Shown here: in pieces, positions 22,551 through 27,095 of the stretch
Layout of the letters: every line of letters begins with the position of its first letter
How positions within the stretch are numbered: the stretch's first letter is position 1
From: JAFTYR01 sp964571375
GTDB taxonomy: Bacteria > Pseudomonadota > Gammaproteobacteria > Burkholderiales > Burkholderiaceae_F
Assembly: GCA_964571375.1 (NCBI GenBank)
Contig: CAZNBL010000016.1
Coordinates: forward strand, 1-27,095
DNA: 27,095 nucleotides
Direction: 5' to 3'
Translations under genes and position numbers: made by a program
The notes under the pieces: model-generated
What the model saw: the letters and a program-made list of their open reading frames with translations, nothing else
The model's database searches: none
Told to the model about the DNA's origin: nothing

Positions 22551-23555
22551 TTACAGGAATTCAGTCTTGGTCGCTGCGGCTCTGCCGAGGCGGTCAAGTA
22601 CACCGAGCCAGCCGTTGGAAGAGGGCGGCGGAACAACCAAAATGAAGTCGGCGCCGCTCTTGTCGAGCTGATGCATCCAGTCGTAGAGGCGGCTCTGCAG
22701 TTCAGCGGGGTTTTCTGCATCGTAGCCGAAGCAGCTGACGCAAACACCGCGGAAGCGCTTGGCAACGGCTTCGGGCGCAATGATGCTGAATGTCTTGAAG
22801 TGACGGGCGAGTTCCTGAGTGGCTCCGGGCAGATCCTCGGCGCTTACAAGGCGCAGCGGATGCTCGGGAGCATAGTGGCTCTTTAAAGTACCGGAGACTC
22901 TCGGAGAAGCGGATTTGGCGCCGTGCTGAACTTCTCGGCCGATCACGGCTTCGATCATCGGGCCGGTCACGGCACCTTCGCGAAGAATGCGCGGGTCGTT
23001 TTCCGACATATCCAGGATCGTCGATTCAATACCGACCGAGCAGGCACCGCCGTCAAGAATCAGATCGACCTTTTCGCCTAAGTCGTTACGGACGTGTTCG
23101 GCGGTCGTCGGGCTGATTTTGCCGAAGGAGTTGGCGCTCGGAGCTGCAACGCCCTTGTGAGAAGTTCCTGCGAAAGCCTTGAGGAGTTCGCGGATAACCG
23201 GGTGGGACGGGCAGCGAAGAGCTACGGTGTCCTGACCGCCGGTAATAAAGTCCTTGGCCTTGTCGGTACGCTTCAAAACAAGTGTCAGCGGACCCGGCCA
23301 GAAGGCTTCTGCGAGCTTGCGGGCGTCTTCGGGCACTTCGCGGGCCCATGCGTCGAGCGCTTCGGGACCGGTCAGATGTACGATCAGCGGGTGGTTGGCG
23401 GGGCGCTGCTTGGCCTTATAAATTTTGGCCACGGCATCGCCGTTTTCGGCATCGGCCGCAAGGCCGTAAACCGTTTCGGTAGGAATCGCCACCAGGCCGC
23501 CGCGTTCGAGAACTTCGACAGCCTGATCTAAGGGAAAAGTTACAGCATCCGTCAT
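22551..23555 (-). CDS. tsaC: L-threonylcarbamoyladenylate synthase (Sua5 type)
   Basis: Makes threonylcarbamoyl-AMP from threonine, bicarbonate and ATP, the first step of tRNA t6A37 synthesis. Starting at the ATG at 23555 gives 334 residues: an N-terminal YrdC domain (LVAIPTETVYGLAADAEN, KIYKAKQRPANHPLIVH, FWPGPLTLVLKR, GVAAPSANSFGKISPT and STILDM) plus a C-terminal Sua5 domain (about 210-334), so it is the long Sua5 form. A GTG 14 codons earlier is open but would overlap purK; the ATG lies 4 bases after the purK stop and suits coupled translation, although no Shine-Dalgarno sequence is seen. TsaE, a later partner in the pathway, is encoded at 11310-11795. Confidence 0.93.
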   Translation of the reverse strand: MTDAVTFPLDQAVEVLERGGLVAIPTETVYGLAADAENGDAVAKIYKAKQRPANHPLIVHLTGPEALDAWAREVPEDARKLAEAFWPGPLTLVLKRTDKAKDFITGGQDTVALRCPSHPVIRELLKAFAGTSHKGVAAPSANSFGKISPTTAEHVRNDLGEKVDLILDGGACSVGIESTILDMSENDPRILREGAVTGPMIEAVIGREVQHGAKSASPRVSGTLKSHYAPEHPLRLVSAEDLPGATQELARHFKTFSIIAPEAVAKRFRGVCVSCFGYDAENPAELQSRLYDWMHQLDKSGADFILVVPPPSSNGWLGVLDRLGRAAATKTEFL

Positions 23556-23559
23556 TGAA

Positions 23560-24723
23560 TTATTTCGGAAGAGGAAGGTTAAGCAATTCACAGACACGCG
23601 TTGCGCAGGTCATCGCTTCTTCAGCGGTATTGCCCAGACAGGTGATATGCCCCATCTTTCTGGCGCGGCGCGGCTGAGCTTTGCCGTAAAGGTGCAGCTT
23701 GGCATTGCCGAGTGCAAGAATTTCGGACCAATCTACCGGACGCAGAGCATCGTTTTCATCGAACCAAATGTCGCCGAGCAGATTGATCATGACCGAGTAG
23801 CGTACCTGTTCGGTACTGCCGAGCGGCATACCGGTCATGGCGCGGACCTGCTGGTCATACTGGCTGGAAACACAGGCTTCGATCGTTGCGTGACCGGAGT
23901 TGTGCGGGCGCGGAGCAAGTTCGTTAACGACGAGTTCATCGCCTTCGAGAACAAAGAATTCCGTGCAGAGTACGCCGCGGTAGTCGAACTTGTCGGCAAT
24001 GGCGGCGGCAATTTCTCTGGCGCGTGCGGCAAGAGAGTCGGAGATGCGGGCCGGCATGATCGAAACGGCAAGAATACCGTTGCGGTGCTGGTTTTCGCAG
24101 ACCGGGAATGTTTTGGTTTCGCCCTGAGCATTACGGGCGGCAATGACTGAAATTTCCCGAACGAGCGGCAGGCGCTTTTCGAGGACGCAGCGAACTTTGC
24201 CGAGAGAAGCAAACGCTGCGGGCAATTCGTCGGCATTCGAAACAGAAATCTGTCCCTTTCCGTCGTAGCCGAGTCGTGCTGTCTTCAAAATAGCCGGGAA
24301 GTAATCGGCGGTGACGCCTGTGCAGTCCTCATCTTTTTCAATCAGAAGATGAGGTGCTACCGGAGCACCGGCAGAAGCAATGAAGCTCTTTTCAAAGAAG
24401 CGGTCCTGTGTAATGGATACAGGGTGAGCCGACGGGCAGGTCTTGGAGGTCTTTGCCAGTGTTTCGAGTGCGGCGGCCGGAACATTTTCAAATTCAGTAG
24501 TTACGGCACTGCAGAGCTCGCCGAGTTCGGCAAGCGCTTCGGGGTCGGTATAGGGTTTGGCAATGTGCTTTTCGCAGACAACGGCTGCCGGAGCATTCTT
24601 GTCGGGTTCGAGCACGCAAACGCGGTAGCCGAGCGTAGCTGCGGCCTGAGCATACATGCGGCCGAGCTGACCGCCGCCCAAAAGGCCCAGCCAGCTGCCG
24701 GGCTGAAGTGTATTTTCAGTCAT
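23560..24723 (-). CDS. purK: 5-(carboxyamino)imidazole ribonucleotide synthase
   Basis: An ATP-grasp enzyme that carboxylates AIR to N5-CAIR with ATP and bicarbonate in purine synthesis. The 387-residue length fits. Seen: WLGLLGGGQLGRMYAQAA at the start, TTEFENVPAAALE, the ATP-grasp lysine region ILKTARLGYDGKGQ, the metal/ATP segment TEFFVLEGDELVVNELAPRPHNSGH, and the end HLYGKAQPRRARKMGHI. It starts 3 bases after the purE stop and is followed after 4 bases by tsaC, so purE, purK and tsaC form one unit. PurK with class I PurE is the usual bacterial two-enzyme route to CAIR. Confidence 0.97.
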   Translation of the reverse strand: MTENTLQPGSWLGLLGGGQLGRMYAQAAATLGYRVCVLEPDKNAPAAVVCEKHIAKPYTDPEALAELGELCSAVTTEFENVPAAALETLAKTSKTCPSAHPVSITQDRFFEKSFIASAGAPVAPHLLIEKDEDCTGVTADYFPAILKTARLGYDGKGQISVSNADELPAAFASLGKVRCVLEKRLPLVREISVIAARNAQGETKTFPVCENQHRNGILAVSIMPARISDSLAARAREIAAAIADKFDYRGVLCTEFFVLEGDELVVNELAPRPHNSGHATIEACVSSQYDQQVRAMTGMPLGSTEQVRYSVMINLLGDIWFDENDALRPVDWSEILALGNAKLHLYGKAQPRRARKMGHITCLGNTAEEAMTCATRVCELLNLPLPK

Positions 24724-24726
24724 CTT

Positions 24727-25227
24727 TTAAAGTCCGGGAAGTTCCATGGCACGTGCTTTGGCGTTCTGCTGCTTGCGGAATTCAGCAAGCTTTTCGGCAA
24801 GCTTGTCGCAGTTTGTCGAAAGAATCTGAACGGCGTAGAGCGCAGCGTTGGCAGCTCCGGCTTCACCGATGGCAAAGGTACCTACCGGAACACCCTTGGG
24901 CATCTGAACGATAGAGAGGAGGGAATCCTGACCGCGCAGATATTTACTCGGAACCGGAACGCCGCAGACAGGCAGTGTGGTCTTGGCCGCGAGCATACCC
25001 GGAAGGTGAGCGGCACCGCCGGCACCGGCGATGATGACCTTGATGCCGCGTTCGCGTGCTGTTTCGGCGTAGTCGAACATTTCGTCCGGCATACGGTGTG
25101 CAGAAACAACCTTAGCTTCGAACGGAACGTCAAAGCTCTTAAGCATTTCAGCAGTGTTCTTCATTACTTCCCAATCGGAGTTGGATCCCATCAGGATGCC
25201 GACAACAGGCGTATCAGTTTTGGTCAT
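24727..25227 (-). CDS. purE: N5-carboxyaminoimidazole ribonucleotide mutase
   Basis: Moves the carboxyl group of N5-CAIR (made by PurK) to give CAIR. It is a 166-residue class I PurE with the substrate-binding segments GILMGSNSDWEVM, the catalytic-His SAHRMPDEMFDYA, IIAGAGGAAHLPGMLAAKT and VPSKYLRGQDSLLSIVQMPKGVPVGT. AAGG lies about 9 bases before the ATG. It is the first gene of the tight minus-strand run purE-purK-tsaC-pseudouridine synthase-EamA-murI, and purC lies upstream beyond a terminator and a dyad. Confidence 0.97.
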   Translation of the reverse strand: MTKTDTPVVGILMGSNSDWEVMKNTAEMLKSFDVPFEAKVVSAHRMPDEMFDYAETARERGIKVIIAGAGGAAHLPGMLAAKTTLPVCGVPVPSKYLRGQDSLLSIVQMPKGVPVGTFAIGEAGAANAALYAVQILSTNCDKLAEKLAEFRKQQNAKARAMELPGL

Positions 25228-25260
25228 GGAAGGGTACCTTTTTTGTGGGTTAATTTATGA

Positions 25261-25290
25261 ATTTTAAAGCATCGGCGAGTGATACTTCAG
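25261..25290 (-). promoter_or_regulatory. Possible purE promoter
   Basis: On the minus strand, TAAAAT (25261-25266) with CTGAAG (25285-25290) 18 bases upstream lies 34 bases before purE. The -35 matches only half the consensus. Since purC ends at a terminator upstream, purE should need its own promoter. Confidence 0.3.
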
Positions 25291-25331
25291 CACGCATGTA
25301 AGTGCATGCTTCGAAGCTGATATTTCACTCG
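25276..25331. repeat. Long imperfect inverted repeat between purC and purE
   Basis: Three nested stems pair: 25276-25282 with 25325-25331 (CGAGTGA/TCACTCG), 25287-25291 with 25316-25320 (TCAGC/GCTGA) and 25294-25298 with 25305-25309 (GCATG/CATGC), separated by small internal loops. There is no T-tract. A second perfect palindrome, GCTTCGAAGC (25308-25317), overlaps the right arm and would compete. It covers the -35 of the possible purE promoter. It could be an operator or an RNA leader fold. Confidence 0.6.
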
Positions 25332-25351
25332 GTATCCGGTCAAAAGAAAAT

Positions 25352-25377
25352 CGAAAAAACGCGCCCGAAGGCGCGTT
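25352..25377 (-). terminator. Terminator of purC
   Basis: AACGCGCC/GGCGCGTT (25370-25377 with 25358-25365) around a 4-base CGAA (plus strand) loop is followed on the minus strand by TTTTTT. It begins 18 bases after the purC stop. Confidence 0.88.
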
Positions 25378-25395
25378 CAAAATTGTCTCGAAGAA

Positions 25396-26289
25396 TTATT
25401 CCTCTACACCCTTGCCGGTGAGGCGGATCAGAGCTTCTTCATACTTTTCGCTGGTCTTGGCGAGTACATCGGCCGGAACCTTCGGTGCCGGAGCCTTCTT
25501 GTCCCAGGGCTGAGTTTCAAGCCAGTCGCGGATGAACTGCTTGTCAAAGCTCGGTTCGGACTGGCCGGGCTTGTACTCATCGGCAGGCCAGAAGCGGGAG
25601 CTGTCCGGGGTGAGTACTTCGTCCATCAGAACGATGGTGCCGTTTTCATCGAGACCGAATTCAAACTTGGTGTCGCAGATGATGATGCCCTTAGTGGCGG
25701 CGTAATCGGCTGCCTTCTTATAAAGGGTGATGGTGTAGTCGCGGATCTGTTTGGCGATATCTTCACCGACGAGTTCGACAACCTGTTCGTATGTAACGTT
25801 TTCGTCATGCTGACCGACTTCGGCCTTTGCTGCCGGAGTAAAGATCGGTTCGGGCAGTTTGTCGCTCTGCTTAAGGCCTGCGGGCAACTTGACGCCGCAG
25901 ACAGTACCGTTTTCCTGATATTCCTTCCAGCCGCTGCCTGCGAGATAACCGCGGGCAACACATTCGACGAGGATCGGCTTAAGGCGCTTGGCAACCACTG
26001 CGCGGCCCTTGACCTGATCGACTTCATCGGCAGAAACAACGCTCTCAGGATCAACACCTGTCAGGTGATTCGGGACGATATCGGAGAGTTCTTTGAACCA
26101 GAAGTCGGTAAGGGCTGTAAGGATTTTGCCTTTCTTAGGAATCGGATCGCCGAGGATGACGTCGAAGGCAGAGATACGGTCGCTCGCAACGATGAGAAGT
26201 TTGTCGTCGCCGACAGCATAGCTGTCTCTGACTTTGCCGCGATAGACCAACGGTAACGATTTAATAGATGACTGAGCAAGCCCGGACAT
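25396..26289 (-). CDS. purC: Phosphoribosylaminoimidazole-succinocarboxamide synthase
   Basis: Joins aspartate to CAIR with ATP to give SAICAR; PurB then acts on this product. At 297 residues it is the longer, yeast-like SAICAR synthetase seen in many beta-proteobacteria, not the roughly 237-residue E. coli type. Seen: YRGKVRDSYAVGDDKLLIVASDRISAFDVI, the LVECVARGYLAGSGWKEY motif, TPAAKAEVGQHDENVTYE, IICDTKFEFGLDENG and LMDEVLTPDSSRFWP. The ATG at 26289 follows GGGGGAA. It stands alone between two terminators. Confidence 0.97.
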   Translation of the reverse strand: MSGLAQSSIKSLPLVYRGKVRDSYAVGDDKLLIVASDRISAFDVILGDPIPKKGKILTALTDFWFKELSDIVPNHLTGVDPESVVSADEVDQVKGRAVVAKRLKPILVECVARGYLAGSGWKEYQENGTVCGVKLPAGLKQSDKLPEPIFTPAAKAEVGQHDENVTYEQVVELVGEDIAKQIRDYTITLYKKAADYAATKGIIICDTKFEFGLDENGTIVLMDEVLTPDSSRFWPADEYKPGQSEPSFDKQFIRDWLETQPWDKKAPAPKVPADVLAKTSEKYEEALIRLTGKGVEE

Positions 26290-26331
26290 TATTCCCCCTG
26301 TGTTTTGTTGTAGGTTTTAAATCGACGCTTA

Positions 26332-26361
26332 ATTCTAGTTTTAAATATCGCTACTAAACAA
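26332..26361 (-). promoter_or_regulatory. Possible purC promoter
   Basis: On the minus strand TAGAAT (26332-26337) with TTGTTT (26356-26361) 18 bases upstream lies 43 bases before purC in an AT-rich spacer. No recognisable PurR-type box was seen. Confidence 0.4.
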
Positions 26362-26399
26362 AAAACGGAGCAGAAGACGGGGGATTTTTTCTACTCCGT
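26359..26399 (-). terminator. Terminator of the downstream-edge gene
   Basis: An 11-bp stem (26389-26399 with 26365-26375, one G-U-type pair) with a 13-base loop is followed on the minus strand by TTTTTTG. It lies 25 bases after the stop of the unrecognised gene. Its T-tract overlaps the proposed purC -35. Confidence 0.75.
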
Positions 26400-26423
26400 T
26401 GGGGTTTTTCTTAATGCTCGTTT

Positions 26424-27095
26424 TTACTGACGCTGGTAAAGACTTTTGGCAACCAAATCGAAGAATTCCTGTCGCTCAAGAAGTGTCTCGTTGACATCTG
26501 CAGTGTTCTTGCCGGTGCCGAGAACTTCAGCCGAGAGCAGGACGACAGAGTCGTTAAGCGGAACGGCATAGTAGTAGACGGCATTTGTTCGGGCGGCGTC
26601 GGCAGGGAAATAGAGACGTCGGATTTCGCTGTCAGGCAGCTTCACCGCTCTTTCTCCGTTTCCTAATTTCTTTTCGAGACCGGCCATCAGGCTTTCAACC
26701 GTACTGCCCGGCGCGGTTGCGTTAAGCGAGACAACAAGGGAGCCCGCGCCCGAATCGCTTCTCCAGGTAATAAGCCGCTCTTTCGTCGGAGCCGTGTTTT
26801 GAACAAGTTCCCAGGAAAGCGGCAAAGAAACTTCTACCGGGTTGGCGTCTTTGTTGATCAAAACCGGGAAATTACGGCGGTAACCGGCATTCCATTCATC
26901 GATCGGATTCGGGTAGCGAAGTGAAAGAAGGTAGGGGACGAGCGGATCGACAACCTTTTCTTCGGTACCGTTTTTAAAATCGGTAAGCCATTTTTCAGCA
27001 CTGTCGATTCTTTCCTTAGTAAAGGTTTTCTCCGTCCATTCCTTCAGCGACTCTCCGGCTTCTTTGCCCTTGTCGAGTCCGTCTCTGAGTTTTTC
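26424..27095 (-). CDS. Unrecognised protein, C-terminal part
   Basis: The frame is open from the window edge (base 27095) to the stop at 26424, giving 223 visible residues; a TTG at 26861 is internal, because the coding character continues above it. I do not recognise a family. The first visible part is charged and probably helical (EKLRDGLDKGKEAGESLKEW, then a linker), followed by VVDPLVPYLLSLRYPNPIDEW. A likely beta-rich domain then includes LPLSWELVQ, LITWRSDSGAGSLVVSLNA, IRRLYFPADAARTNAVYYYAVPLNDSVVLLSAEV and a final helix ERQEFFDLVAKSLYQ. The alternating strands without membrane segments suggest a secreted or cytosolic globular domain, but any signal is off-window. Confidence 0.75.
   Translation of the reverse strand, partial: EKLRDGLDKGKEAGESLKEWTEKTFTKERIDSAEKWLTDFKNGTEEKVVDPLVPYLLSLRYPNPIDEWNAGYRRNFPVLINKDANPVEVSLPLSWELVQNTAPTKERLITWRSDSGAGSLVVSLNATAPGSTVESLMAGLEKKLGNGERAVKLPDSEIRRLYFPADAARTNAVYYYAVPLNDSVVLLSAEVLGTGKNTADVNETLLERQEFFDLVAKSLYQRQ

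Noticed and set aside
1..27095. CRISPR array, prophage, transposon or defence system
   Set aside because: No regular repeats, integrase, transposase or phage-like genes were seen; gene content is chromosomal housekeeping throughout.

Overview
The window looks like a chromosomal, mostly housekeeping segment of a beta-proteobacterium. The likely group is Burkholderiales, and a host-associated Sutterella/Parasutterella-like lineage fits best. The support is the HAD-pcnB-folK order, the 354-residue class II aldolase that reads like Burkholderiales Fba, the long-type PurC and the E. coli-type PurB. This placement comes from family recognition and gene order; no search was run. A run of exactly 100 Ns and a nearby frame break suggest a draft assembly. 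No prophage, insertion sequence, CRISPR array or defence island is visible.

Layout. 1-3449 (+): end of a HAD phosphatase, then pcnB, folK and panC. 3520-5852 (-): a three-gene polar amino-acid ABC importer with a hairpin terminator between the binding-protein gene and the permease. 6077-8238 (+): moeB, moaD and a FUSC-type membrane protein. 8418-10778 (+): polyphosphate kinase behind a possible Pho-type promoter. 11033-11204 (-): tRNA-Leu(CAA) and tRNA-Thr(CGT). 11310-13228 (+): tsaE and a Tat-exported amidase. 13327-14837 (+): class II fructose-bisphosphate aldolase and dgkA. 14901-18444 (-): purB, then a lemA/TPM-domain cluster with one frameshifted gene and an assembly gap. 18614-19192 (-): a nitroreductase-like gene. 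19282-19863 (+): a kynB-like formamidase. 19858-25227 (-): a compact run purE-purK-tsaC-pseudouridine synthase-EamA transporter-murI. 25396-26289 (-): purC. 26424-27095 (-): the end of an unrecognised protein.

Shared themes. De novo purine synthesis has four genes here (purB, purC, purE, purK). Two components of tRNA t6A37 synthesis occur (tsaC, tsaE), and tsaE is divergent from a tRNA-Thr that should be a substrate of the pathway. The cell envelope is served by murI, the amidase, dgkA and lemA. Three unrelated enzymes that handle RNA or polyphosphate (PcnB, the pseudouridine synthase, PPK1) each carry a basic low-complexity appendage.

I found no clearly new multi-gene system. The items most worth a second look are the histone-H1-like tail on PPK1 with its candidate Pho box, the dyad in front of purEK, the 30-bp-spaced direct repeat before moeB, the hairpin-separated ribosome site of lemA, and the broken second TPM gene.
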